From Klebsiella pneumoniae (GTDB taxonomy: Bacteria > Pseudomonadota > Gammaproteobacteria > Ga0077536), in assembly GCA_945861225.1 (NCBI GenBank), contig CAMATU010000023.1, positions 1 to 33,753 of the forward strand: a DNA stretch of 33,753 nt, given 5' to 3'. Positions 1-8,170 of the stretch are shown one piece after another. A program made the position numbers and the translations under genes. Position 1 is the first letter of the stretch; each line of letters starts with the position of its first letter. Under the pieces are notes generated by a model. It did no database searches. It was not told the origin of the DNA and saw nothing but the letters and a program-made list of their open reading frames with translations.

Positions 1-1036
1 GCTCGACCGCGCTTGCCTTAAGGGTTTCGATGCTGGCGACGGTTTCGACCAAGTAGGCCTGGGCCTCGGCCCCACGATTGAACTTCTCTTCCAGTCTGGC
101 CCGGAAGACCGGCGTGACCAGGGCGGCCAGCAGCACGTAACACGGCAGACTGCCCGCGACGACCCATGTGAGCAGCGGGCTGTATAACAACAGCATGCCG
201 AAGAAGACGACGGTGAAGGCCAAGTCGATGCCAAGCGTGAGTGCCGAGCCGGTCAGGAAACTCCGGACGTTCTCGAGTTCGCACACGCGGGCGACGGTGT
301 CACCTACCCGCCGGGCTTCGAAGTACGCCACGGGCAACCGCAGCAGGTGACGAAACAAATCTGCGCCCAGGCGCACGTCGATTCGATTAGTAGTGTGCGA
401 GAGCACATAGGTGCGCAGCAGACCGAGGACCACTTCGAAGATTGAGACGACCAACAGGCCAACGCACAGCACGTCCAGGGTGGAGAGGCCGCGATGGACG
501 AGGACTTTGTCGATGACCACCTGGAAGAAAATGGGCGCGGCGAGTGCGAATATTTGCAATGCGACGGAGGCTACCAGCACCTCGCTCAGTAGCGCGCGAT
601 ATTTCAGAATTGCAGGGACAAACCAGCTGAAGTCGAAGGTGCGCCACGGCAAGTCCAATGTCGCGCGCCGGGCGACCAGAATCGCGGCGCCCGACCACCG
701 CTTCAAAAAATCTTCACGCGGGTAGACCACGGGCTGCGTTGCGTCGGCCGTTTTCAGCAGGACTTCGGTATCCCGGATCGCTGCCAGCACGCCATATTCA
801 CCGTCTTTCATCTGCACGAGCGCAGGCAGCGGCGTTTTGAGCAAGCGCGCCCAAGTGGATTCCGTCGCGCGTGCTTTCAGCCCCAACCAACGCGCCGCGC
901 GCACCAGATCGCGCGCGGACCACGTGGCACCACAGCGCCCGAATTCATGCTGCAGGGTGGCGGGATCCGCCGGCACTCCGCACAGGCGCGCGAGAACGAC
1001 CAGCGAATAAAGCCCTGTGTCGAGCGTCGCGTCCAT
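1..1036 (-). CDS. Type I secretion system permease/ATPase, HlyB/LapB family (partial, 3' end outside window)
   Basis: This is the N-terminal 345 residues of an inner-membrane ABC exporter that would pair with an HlyD-type adaptor and a TolC-type channel to secrete RTX-like proteins. Translation from the ATG at 1036 matches remembered HlyB closely across its length: an N-terminal C39-like domain (about residues 1-130), then FDFSWFVPAILKYR and the first membrane helices, then IFFQVVIDKVLVHRGLSTL, RIDVRLGADLFRHLL and YFEARRVGDTVARV. In the C39-like domain the peptidase Cys is replaced (DTGLYSL, Thr at residue 7), as in HlyB-type CLDs that bind but do not cleave substrate. The nucleotide-binding domain lies beyond the left edge and is not seen. 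The gene follows the PfkB-family gene on the same strand after 129 bp; no secreted substrate or adaptor gene is visible. The family assignment is firm; the substrate is unknown. Confidence 0.93.
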   Translation of the reverse strand, partial: MDATLDTGLYSLVVLARLCGVPADPATLQHEFGRCGATWSARDLVRAARWLGLKARATESTWARLLKTPLPALVQMKDGEYGVLAAIRDTEVLLKTADATQPVVYPREDFLKRWSGAAILVARRATLDLPWRTFDFSWFVPAILKYRALLSEVLVASVALQIFALAAPIFFQVVIDKVLVHRGLSTLDVLCVGLLVVSIFEVVLGLLRTYVLSHTTNRIDVRLGADLFRHLLRLPVAYFEARRVGDTVARVCELENVRSFLTGSALTLGIDLAFTVVFFGMLLLYSPLLTWVVAGSLPCYVLLAALVTPVFRARLEEKFNRGAEAQAYLVETVASIETLKASAVE

Positions 1037-1165
1037 GCGATCTTAAGTATCCAAATAAACGACAACTCAGTGTAGCGAGCACCGCGCGCAGTCGCGCATC
1101 ACCCAAAAGCTGCGCGGCGGATAAGGGAAGGTTTCCCGTTCCCGCTCGGCGTTAACCGCCTCCTA

Positions 1166-2104
1166 CTACCACTGGATCGGCATGCCAAAAGCCTGCCGGA
1201 ACTGCGCGGCGAATTCCTCGCGCGTGAAGCGATGGTTCTGCGTACCCGCGTGGGCAATTTTGATCGACCCAAGCAAGGAGGCGATGCGGCCGGTCAGCGG
1301 CCAGTCTAGTTTGTTCATCAATCCGTAGAGCAGCCCTGCGCGATAGGCATCGCCGCAACCGGTGGGATCGACCACCGCCGACGGTTTCGCGGTCGGGATA
1401 TCGAGCCGGCCATCGCGTGTATAAATCCACGAGCCTTCGCTGCCGCGCGTCACAATCAACGCTTCCACATGCTGGCTAATCTCATCCAGGCTCCAACCCG
1501 TGCGTTCCTGCAACAGCTCGGACTCGTAATCGTTCACGGTGACCCAGGTCGCTTGCGCGATGAAGGCTTTGAGATCGTCCCCGTTGAACATCGGCATGCC
1601 CTGGCCAGGATCAAAAATGAAAGGAATGCCCACCGCCTTGAATTGCGCGGCATGCTCGAGCATGCCTTGGCGACCATCCGGCGCGATGATGCCGAGGGTC
1701 ACGCCCTTGGCATCGGTGATTTGGTTGGTCGCGGAATGTTCCATCGCGCCGGGATGGAAGGCGGTAATTTGATTGTCCGCGAGATCGGTGGTGATGAAGG
1801 CCTGCGCGGTTAAGCTACCAAGCGCCACTTTCACATGGGTGCGATCAACGCCGCACTGATCCATCCATTCGGCATAGGGCGTGAAATCAATGCCGACGGT
1901 GCCCATCGGAAGCGGATGCCCACCGAGAAGCTTTAAGTTGTAGGCGATATTGCCGGCACAGCCGCCGAACTCGCGCCGCAACTGCGGGACCAGGAACGAG
2001 ACGTTCAGGATATGAATCTTGTCCGGCAGAATGTGGTTTTTGAAATGGTCCTGGAAGACCATGATGTTGTCGTAGGCGAAGGATCCGCAGATAAGCGCTG
2101 CCAT
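1166..2104 (-). CDS. PfkB-family carbohydrate/nucleoside kinase (adenosine kinase-like)
   Basis: A 312-residue cytoplasmic kinase of the ribokinase/PfkB superfamily, which phosphorylates a sugar or nucleoside hydroxyl with ATP. Near the N-terminus it has the FGGCAGNIAYNLKLLGG substrate-loop signature. Near the C-terminus it has the family signature DPTGCGDAYRAGLLYG, whose Asp in GCGD is the catalytic base; the usual second residue of the GAGD box is Cys here. The length is normal for the family. The start is the ATG at 2104. Closely similar proteobacterial proteins are usually annotated as adenosine kinase or generic carbohydrate kinase, but the substrate cannot be read from the sequence. It lies upstream of the type I secretion gene on the same strand; the 129 bp between them argues against tight coupling. 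Confidence 0.9.
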   Translation of the reverse strand: MAALICGSFAYDNIMVFQDHFKNHILPDKIHILNVSFLVPQLRREFGGCAGNIAYNLKLLGGHPLPMGTVGIDFTPYAEWMDQCGVDRTHVKVALGSLTAQAFITTDLADNQITAFHPGAMEHSATNQITDAKGVTLGIIAPDGRQGMLEHAAQFKAVGIPFIFDPGQGMPMFNGDDLKAFIAQATWVTVNDYESELLQERTGWSLDEISQHVEALIVTRGSEGSWIYTRDGRLDIPTAKPSAVVDPTGCGDAYRAGLLYGLMNKLDWPLTGRIASLLGSIKIAHAGTQNHRFTREEFAAQFRQAFGMPIQW

Positions 2105-2191
2105 GTATACCGCTCCGTTGTCGCTTGAAGTAATCTGCTGTGCATATTAGCGAGGCAGCGCATGCGGGCGATAGTGCCGGATAGGACAGGA

Positions 2192-2335
2192 GATTAACCA
2201 CGGAGGCACGGAGGTCACGGAGGAATTTCCGTCCTCCCGGGCTTCGCGGCGTCAGCTGCTACGACCCGCGATCCAAGGGCGTTAGATATCCACGATGGAT
2301 CCCGGATATTCGCTTCGCGAATTCCCGGATGACGG
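2192..2335. repeat. Intergenic repeats in the 2105-2404 gap
   Basis: The 300-bp gap between the divergent PfkB and membrane-protein genes holds two recognisable repeats. Positions 2192-2212 are the first of three copies in this window of a 21-mer containing ccacggaggcacgg (the others are at 3064-3084 and, inverted, 3218-3238). Positions 2296-2335 form a hairpin-like unit in which atcccggatattcg is followed after a short loop by an imperfect complement ending cccggatgacgg. It resembles the widespread 'cccggatgacgg' extragenic palindromes and the unit at 14126-14203. No convincing small gene was found; a short minus-strand frame at 2282-2551 overlaps the repeat and the next gene and is not supported. 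Confidence 0.65.
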
Positions 2336-2404
2336 CGGTGGTTTCCCCATGGCTCCGTAGTTAAATGATTTAATCCGACTCCTCACACCGCCGCTAACCT
2401 CAAC

Positions 2405-3055
2405 ATGTACATCTTCGACGTGCTTCTCAGCAGTCAGCTGGTACTGACCATGGTGGTCTTCGGCCTGTTGGCCGCGTTCGAGCCTTTCTGCGAGCAATGG
2501 GTGAAGCATTTCTTTAGCAGTAACACGCCAACCTTGTGGATGTGGGAGCACCTGGGCGTGCCCCTTATGCGCGCGGCACTGGTGCTCGGCTTCGTCTATT
2601 TCTCCTATCCCGCGCTATTCGGCTTACGCGATGCGCCGGGAATTGATTTGCTGCTGAGCGCCGACGATGCGCGCATGAGCACCGTGCTCGGCGTGATGTA
2701 CCTGCTCGCACTGATCGCACCGGTGCTGCCTCTGTTCTACAGCCATCCGGAATTTGTGCTGCCCATGCAGGGCATCCTGGCGACCGCCTTTCTGTTCAAG
2801 TGGATGACCTCCTATTTGCACATGAGCGCGGTCACGCTGTGGCCGGGTGGCGATTTGGCATTCGCGATTCTGCTTACTTCGTATCTCGCGCATCGGGTTG
2901 GGCGGCGCGTGGGCCACCAACTCGGCGCGACAGTGGATGAGTTACACGAGCGGCGCGGTTTCGATGCGCTGCTCACACATGTGCTGACCTTGGAAGCGCA
3001 GTTACCGGTGATAGTGATTTATGCTGCCGGGTTGGGGCGACAGATAGCGATTTAG
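2405..3055 (+). CDS. Polytopic inner-membrane protein of unknown function
   Basis: I do not recognise this 216-residue protein. It shows about five or six hydrophobic segments (roughly residues 9-29, 55-74, 92-112, 122-140, 150-166 and 200-214). The short loop after the third segment carries YSHPEFVLPMQG, and a basic/acidic stretch HRVGRRVGHQLGATVDELHERRG precedes the last hydrophobic segment. It starts at the ATG at 2405 and has no obvious Shine-Dalgarno sequence. Its 3' end faces uvrA across a repeat-filled gap. Frame length, hydrophobic pattern and codon usage consistent with the neighbours support a real gene. No function is proposed. Confidence 0.75.
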   Translation: MYIFDVLLSSQLVLTMVVFGLLAAFEPFCEQWVKHFFSSNTPTLWMWEHLGVPLMRAALVLGFVYFSYPALFGLRDAPGIDLLLSADDARMSTVLGVMYLLALIAPVLPLFYSHPEFVLPMQGILATAFLFKWMTSYLHMSAVTLWPGGDLAFAILLTSYLAHRVGRRVGHQLGATVDELHERRGFDALLTHVLTLEAQLPVIVIYAAGLGRQIAI

Positions 3056-3063
3056 CGATTTGG

Positions 3064-3238
3064 GATTAACCACGGAGGCACGGAGTCCGCAACCTCGTCA
3101 TTCCAGAAAGCGCACCGCGCTTATCTGGAATCCATGCGGCTCGTCAGACTCCCATGGATTCCAGCTTCCGCTGGAATGACGGAGCTTAGGGTCTGCCCCT
3201 GGAATGATAGAAATTCCTCCGTGCCTCCGTGGTTAATC
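3064..3238. repeat. Nested three-layer inverted repeat between convergent genes
   Basis: The whole gap between the unknown membrane gene and uvrA is a stack of palindromes. The outer arms are 21-bp inverted copies of the 'ccacggaggcacgg' repeat at 3064-3084 and 3218-3238. Inside are 11-bp arms cgtcattccag (3096-3106) and ctggaatgacg (3171-3181). Inside those are 12-bp arms ctggaatccatg (3125-3136) and catggattccag (3153-3164). All three pairs are perfect. The inner two layers resemble the very common 'attccagc...ctggaatgacg' bacterial repeats. The outer right arm ends 10 bp from the uvrA stop codon, so the structure may also end transcription from both sides, although it has no T-tract. Confidence 0.8.
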
Positions 3239-3248
3239 CTATTCTTCT

Positions 3249-6101
3249 TCACGCCACGCTCTGCTCACGCCGCACTTCCAACCCGAGCAATGGCGCCAGA
3301 AACTGCCCCGTGTAGCTCTGCGGCTGCCGTGCAATCTCTTCCGGCGTGCCCACAGCAATGATATTCCCGCCCTTATTCCCGCCTTCGGGCCCAAGATCGA
3401 TCACCCAGTCGGCGGTTTTGATCACATCCAGATTATGTTCGATGACGACGATGGTATTGCCGTGATCGCGCAGGCGATGCAGGACTTTCAGCAACTGCTC
3501 GATGTCGTAGAAGTGCAGGCCGGTGGTCGGCTCATCGAGAATATACAAAGTCTTGCCGGTATCGCGTTTGGACAATTCCCGTGAGAGCTTCACCCGCTGC
3601 GCTTCGCCGCCGGACAAGGTCGTCGCGTTCTGACCGAGGCGAATATAGGACAGGCCCACATCCATCATGGTTTGCAGTTTGGGCGCGATCATCGGCACCG
3701 GCGCGAAGAAGGCACAGGCGTCTTCAACCGTCATGTCGAGCACTTCGCTGATGGTGCGACCCTTGTAGAGGATTTCGAGGGTCTCGCGGTTGTAACGCTT
3801 GCCCTTGCAGATATCACAGGCCACATACACATCCGGCAGGAAGTGCATTTCGACTTTGATCACGCCATCACCCTGACACGCCTCACAGCGCCCGCCCTTC
3901 ACATTGAAGCTGAAGCGACCCGGCTGATAGCCGCGGGTGCGCGCCTCGGGCACGGCAGCGAATAAATCGCGGATCGGCGTGAACAGGCCGGTATAGGTCG
4001 CGGGATTCGAGCGTGGCGTGCGGCCAATCGGGCTTTGATCGATATCGACCACCTTGTCGAAGTTGTCGAGTCCTTCATGGCGCGCATACGGCGCGGGTTC
4101 CAGACTCGCGCCGTTCAACTCGCGCGCACACAGGTGGTAGAGCGTGTCGTTCACCAAGGTGGATTTGCCCGAACCCGATACCCCAGTCACGCACACCATG
4201 AGGCCGCAGGGGATCTCGAAATCCACTTCGCGCAGATTGTTGCCGTTCGCGCCGAGTAACTTGAACAGTTGTAGGGGATTGACCGGCGTGCGGTGCTCAG
4301 GCACGGCGATTCGACGACGCCCGGAAAGATACTGTCCAGTGAGGGATTCACTGCTGGCTTCGATATCTGCCGGAGTCCCTTGCGCCACCACGCGACCGCC
4401 ATGCACCCCTGCGCCCGGCCCCATGTCCACTACGTGATCCGCGAGCCGGATCGCGTCTTCATCGTGTTCGACGACGATGACGGTGTTGCCGATATCGCGC
4501 AGGTGACGGAGCGTATCGAGCAGGCGCTGGTTATCACGTTGGTGCAGCCCAATCGACGGCTCATCGAGAATGTACATTACGCCCACCAGGCCAGCACCGA
4601 TTTGGCTCGCCAGCCGAATGCGCTGCGCTTCGCCGCCGGAGAGCGTGTCCGCGCTGCGATCAAGCGTGAGGTAGTCGAGCCCCACATTGACCAGAAACTG
4701 CAGGCGCAGCTTCACTTCCTTCACGATTTTAGAGGCGATCTCGCCGCGCTTGCCTGGGAGATCGAGGCGCGCGAAGAACTCAAGCTCGGCACCAATCGCC
4801 ATCGAAGTCACCGCCGGGATCGCATGTTCGCCAATGAACACATGGCGTGCGCTGCGGTTAAGCCGCGCGCCGCCACACTCCGAACACGACTTGGAGCCGA
4901 GAAAGCGCGCGAGATCCTCACGCACCAGATTCGATTCAGTTTCCTTGTAGCGCCGTTCCATGTTCGGCAGCACGCCTTCAAAGGGATGCTTGCGGGTGTA
5001 ATTGCGACCGCCGGAAGTGAGATAGCTAAACGCGATGTCTTCTTTACCACTGCCGTACAGAATCGCTTTCTGGATCGCGGGGGTGAGCGTATGGAAGGGC
5101 GTATCGAGTTCGAATTCGTAATGCGCAGCCAGCGCGTCGATCAACTGGAAATAATGCGCATTACGCCGATCCCAGCCATGTATCGCGCCCGCCGGCAAAC
5201 TCACCTCCGGGCGTTCCACCACGCGCTCGGGATCGAAAAATTGAATGACGCCCAAGCCATCACAACTCGCACACGCACCGTGCGGATTGTTGAAGGAAAA
5301 CAGCCGCGGCTCGAGCTCGATAATGCTGTAGCCGCAAATTGGGCACGCGAATTTCGCGGAAAACAGCAGCTCGGCACGCGCGGGTTCATCAATGAACTGG
5401 ACTTTCGCGACACTTTCGCCGAGCTTGAGTGCGGTTTCGAAAGACTCAGCGAGACGCGACTGGTTGTCGCTGCCCACTTTAAGGCGATCGACCACCACAT
5501 CGATATCGTGCTTCTTGTTGAGTGCGAGGGTCGGCGGATCATCCAGAGTAATCACCTGACCATCCACCACGGCCCGCACGAAACCCTGGCGGGCAAGTTG
5601 TTCGAACACCTGCTGGTGTTCGCCTTTGCGGCTTTTCACCACCGGTGCCACGATCATCAGGCGCGTCTCCGGCGGCAGCGCCAACACCTGGTCCACCATC
5701 TGCGAGACGGTTTGCGCCTCCAGAATTTCATTGTGATCCGGACAACGCGGCTCGCCCACACGCGCATACAGCAGGCGCAGGTAATCGTAGATTTCGGTAA
5801 TGGTGCCAACGGTGGAACGAGGATTGTGCGAGGTGGATTTTTGTTCGATGGAAATTGCCGGCGACAGACCTTCGATGTGATCGATGTCGGGCTTTTCCAT
5901 CATTGACAGGAACTGTCGCGCATATGCCGACAGGGATTCCACATAGCGGCGCTGGCCTTCGGCGTAGATCGTATCGAACGCGAGCGAGGATTTTCCGGAG
6001 CCCGACAAACCCGTGATCACGATGAGCTTGTCGCGCGGCAGATCGAGATCAATATTCTTGAGATTGTGCGTGCGTGCGCCACGCAACGAAATGGTATCCA
6101 T
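3249..6101 (-). CDS. uvrA: Excinuclease ABC subunit UvrA
   Basis: The 950-residue damage-recognition ATPase of nucleotide excision repair; it loads UvrB at bulky lesions in the cytoplasm. Both ABC modules are complete. The first Walker A is GLSGSGKSS near residue 32 with a signature [16 protein letters not shown]. The second Walker A is GVSGSGKST with [18 protein letters not shown], and the D-loop regions read [13 protein letters not shown] and [13 protein letters not shown]. Two Cys4 zinc modules are visible (CPICGYSI...CASC and CEACQGDG...CDIC). Length is normal for the family and the ATG at 6101 gives the canonical [17 protein letters not shown] start. It is divergent from the MFS gene across 143 bp, where I found no CTGT-N8-ACAG LexA box, so SOS control is not evident here. 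Confidence 0.99.
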   Translation of the reverse strand: MDTISLRGARTHNLKNIDLDLPRDKLIVITGLSGSGKSSLAFDTIYAEGQRRYVESLSAYARQFLSMMEKPDIDHIEGLSPAISIEQKSTSHNPRSTVGTITEIYDYLRLLYARVGEPRCPDHNEILEAQTVSQMVDQVLALPPETRLMIVAPVVKSRKGEHQQVFEQLARQGFVRAVVDGQVITLDDPPTLALNKKHDIDVVVDRLKVGSDNQSRLAESFETALKLGESVAKVQFIDEPARAELLFSAKFACPICGYSIIELEPRLFSFNNPHGACASCDGLGVIQFFDPERVVERPEVSLPAGAIHGWDRRNAHYFQLIDALAAHYEFELDTPFHTLTPAIQKAILYGSGKEDIAFSYLTSGGRNYTRKHPFEGVLPNMERRYKETESNLVREDLARFLGSKSCSECGGARLNRSARHVFIGEHAIPAVTSMAIGAELEFFARLDLPGKRGEIASKIVKEVKLRLQFLVNVGLDYLTLDRSADTLSGGEAQRIRLASQIGAGLVGVMYILDEPSIGLHQRDNQRLLDTLRHLRDIGNTVIVVEHDEDAIRLADHVVDMGPGAGVHGGRVVAQGTPADIEASSESLTGQYLSGRRRIAVPEHRTPVNPLQLFKLLGANGNNLREVDFEIPCGLMVCVTGVSGSGKSTLVNDTLYHLCARELNGASLEPAPYARHEGLDNFDKVVDIDQSPIGRTPRSNPATYTGLFTPIRDLFAAVPEARTRGYQPGRFSFNVKGGRCEACQGDGVIKVEMHFLPDVYVACDICKGKRYNRETLEILYKGRTISEVLDMTVEDACAFFAPVPMIAPKLQTMMDVGLSYIRLGQNATTLSGGEAQRVKLSRELSKRDTGKTLYILDEPTTGLHFYDIEQLLKVLHRLRDHGNTIVVIEHNLDVIKTADWVIDLGPEGGNKGGNIIAVGTPEEIARQPQSYTGQFLAPLLGLEVRREQSVA

Positions 6102-6244
6102 CCGTGCTAGATCCAGTGCAAGGTGCGAAATAAGTTAGGTAAGCGTTTTCCCGCTCAACCCGTTGCAGTAGCGAGCCGAAACGGCAAACGATTACTATAC
6201 GGGCTTTGAGTTACCTCCGGCAAAGCAAACTTCCCTTTATTGAC

Positions 6245-7435
6245 ATGAGCGCCAACCCCGAACGCATGACCCCCAACGAGCGGCGCACTGCAATTGCGCT
6301 GGCGGCCGCGTTTTTTTTGCGCATGCTGGGGCTGTTCATGGTGCTGCCGGTGCTCGCGCTGTATGCGGATCATCTGCCTGGTGCGACGCCGCTCTATGTG
6401 GGCCTGGCGCTGGGGCTGTATGGCTTTTCGCAAGCCGCCCTGCAGATCCCGTTCGGGCGCTGGTCGGATCGGATCGGGCGCAAGCCCGTGATCGCCATCG
6501 GTCTCCTCATCTTCACCGCTGGCGGGCTGGTCGCGGCGTTCGCTGAACATATTTTTACGGTGATCCTCGGGCGTACCCTGCAAGGGGCAGGCGCCGTCTC
6601 CGGGGCAACCTTGGCCCTGGCGGCTGATCTCACGCGCCCCGAGCAACGCACCAAGACGATGGCGATCATCGGCATCAGCATTGGCGCGGCGTTTTCGCTG
6701 GCCTTTGTGTTAGGACCGATCCTCGATGCGCACTATGGTCTGCGTGGGGTGTTTGTGGGGGGCGCGCTCGCCGGGCTTGGCGCGCTGGCGTTGATTATGT
6801 TCGCGGTGCCCAAGGCGCCGCCGATGCAGGCCATTGTGATTACCTCGGCAGCCGCGACTTCGGGTGAATTGCGCGCGCTCTATTTCGGCGTGCTCTGTCT
6901 GCACCTGGTGCTTGCGGCGAGTTTTGTGTCCATCCCCCTGGTCTTGGCGCAGGACCTCGGGCTGCCGAAGACCGCGCACTACACCCTCTACCTGCCCGCC
7001 TTGCTGCTGTCTTTATTGCTGATTGGGCCACTGCTCAGTCGCTCGCATCGTGGCGAATTGACCAGCGCTGTGTTCCCAGCCGCCATCGCCTGCCTCGTCG
7101 CGGCAGAAGGCCTGCTGTGGTTGATGCCGGCCACTCGCCTCGGTGTCACTGCCACACTTACGCTCTTTTTCGCAGGCTTTAACTTTCTGGAAGCGTCTCT
7201 GCCCAGCATGATTTCGCGCGCAGCCCCTGCCTCAAGCAAGGGAGCGGCACTCGGCACCTATGCGACTGGTCAATTTGTGGGCACTTTTCTTGGCGGCCTG
7301 GCCGGCGGCGTGGCGGCAAGCCTGTTCGGCACGCATGGCGTATTCGCAGCCGCCGGGCTATTTGCCTTAGGGTGGCTGATGTTATCGCGACACCCGGCGT
7401 TTGCGTTGGGGACCTCGGCAACGGAGTCCTCGTAG
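6245..7435 (+). CDS. MFS transporter, YajR-like, lacking the C-terminal YAM domain
   Basis: A 396-residue major-facilitator protein with about 12 hydrophobic segments. The N-terminus [22 protein letters not shown] and the motif-A region [17 protein letters not shown] match E. coli YajR very closely, as does [24 protein letters not shown]. The C-terminus stops soon after the last helix, so the cytoplasmic YAM domain of YajR is absent. YajR-type proteins are drug/H+ antiporter-like; the substrate is unknown. I chose the ATG at 6245 because it leaves a short leader before the conserved MTPNERR; a TTG at 6206 or the ATG at 6266 are alternatives, and none has a clear ribosome-binding site. It lies between uvrA and ssb, an arrangement shared with many gammaproteobacteria. 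Confidence 0.92.
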   Translation: MSANPERMTPNERRTAIALAAAFFLRMLGLFMVLPVLALYADHLPGATPLYVGLALGLYGFSQAALQIPFGRWSDRIGRKPVIAIGLLIFTAGGLVAAFAEHIFTVILGRTLQGAGAVSGATLALAADLTRPEQRTKTMAIIGISIGAAFSLAFVLGPILDAHYGLRGVFVGGALAGLGALALIMFAVPKAPPMQAIVITSAAATSGELRALYFGVLCLHLVLAASFVSIPLVLAQDLGLPKTAHYTLYLPALLLSLLLIGPLLSRSHRGELTSAVFPAAIACLVAAEGLLWLMPATRLGVTATLTLFFAGFNFLEASLPSMISRAAPASSKGAALGTYATGQFVGTFLGGLAGGVAASLFGTHGVFAAAGLFALGWLMLSRHPAFALGTSATESS

Positions 7436-7535
7436 GCCGCGTTTTGCGCAGCGGTGGCGCCCTCTCGGCGGTCTCTTTAGAATCTCTCCGTGCAGCATGG
7501 AAGCTGCATTTCATCAACCAATATGGAGAACACCC

Positions 7536-8024
7536 ATGGCACGCGGACTCAATAAAGTCATGTTGATAGGCAATCTGGGCGCCGACCCTGAGATTCGCTA
7601 TACCACCGGCGGCAGCGCAATCGCGAATCTGCGACTGGCGACTGCGGAATCCTGGCGAGACAAGGAATCCGGCGAACAGCAGGAACGCACCGAATGGCAC
7701 CGCGTGGTGTTCTTCGGACGCCTCGCTGAAATCGCGGGCGAATACCTGAAGAAGGGTTCACAAATTTATGTGGAAGGCCGCCTGCAGACGCGCAAATGGC
7801 AGGACAAGGAAGGGTTAGAGCGCTTTTCCACGGAAATTGTCGCCAATGAAATGCAGATGCTGGGCGGGCGCGGCGGTGCAGCGGGTGGTGCCGGCGGTGG
7901 CTTTGAAGGGGAATCTCGCGCGCCGCGCGAATCTAGTGCCGGTGGTGGCCGGCAACGCGCCGCGGCATCCACCCCTGCGGCGGATTCGCCGATGCCGGAT
8001 TTCGACGACGATATTCCGTTCTAG
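7536..8024 (+). CDS. ssb: Single-stranded DNA-binding protein
   Basis: A 162-residue SSB that coats single-stranded DNA in replication, repair and recombination. The OB fold occupies about residues 1-110, starting [19 protein letters not shown] and including [21 protein letters not shown] and [13 protein letters not shown] Gly/Ala/Ser-rich linker follows, then the acidic partner-binding tip DFDDDIPF, which in this family recruits RecQ, PriA, exonuclease I and other proteins. The ATG at 7536 is preceded by ggagaa at 7525-7530. Upstream in-frame sequence belongs to the gap after the MFS gene and is not part of the protein. It lies 100 bp after the MFS gene in the uvrA-MFS-ssb cluster. Confidence 0.98.
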   Translation: MARGLNKVMLIGNLGADPEIRYTTGGSAIANLRLATAESWRDKESGEQQERTEWHRVVFFGRLAEIAGEYLKKGSQIYVEGRLQTRKWQDKEGLERFSTEIVANEMQMLGGRGGAAGGAGGGFEGESRAPRESSAGGGRQRAAASTPAADSPMPDFDDDIPF

Positions 8025-8056
8025 TTCCGGCGTTTAAGTCCCGTCAGGGAAGCAGA

Positions 8057-8141
8057 TAGGGCGGAAAAGCGCAGCGCCTTCCGCCGTCTTGACTAATAGG
8101 CCGCATGCATACGGCGGAAGGCGCTGCGCTTTTCCGCCCTA
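8057..8141. repeat. Paired REP-like inverted repeat (31-bp arms)
   Basis: Two perfectly complementary 31-bp arms at 8057-8087 and 8111-8141 are separated by 23 bp. The left arm begins tagggcggaaaagcgcagcg and the right arm ends with its complement. The same arms recur at 23999-24027 and 24093-24121, and a degenerate single arm lies at 14276-14310. The element lies between the convergent ssb and the NTT/HEAT gene. The head-to-head arrangement is that of a REPIN/BIME doublet. No T-tract follows the stem. Confidence 0.88.
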
Positions 8142-8170
8142 CGACGTTCGTTAGCGCCGTTGCTTCCCCC

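Noticed and set aside
2282-2551. An 89-codon minus-strand frame in the 2.3 kb gap
   Set aside because: It runs through the hairpin repeat at 2296-2335 and into the 5' part of the membrane-protein gene, and its sequence has no family resemblance.
3064-3238. CRISPR array reading of the repeat-rich gaps
   Set aside because: The repeats here and at 8.1, 14.2, 24.0 and 29.1 kb are inverted pairs of palindromes, not regularly spaced direct repeats, and no cas genes are present.
4293-5906. A 537-codon open frame antisense to uvrA
   Set aside because: It lies entirely within uvrA on the opposite strand and is rich in Arg, His and Ala with no recognisable domain. Such frames are common opposite GC-rich genes. 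UvrA itself is complete and conserved.
6102-6244. A LexA (SOS) box in front of uvrA
   Set aside because: No CTGT-N8-ACAG or close variant was found in the divergent uvrA/MFS gap.
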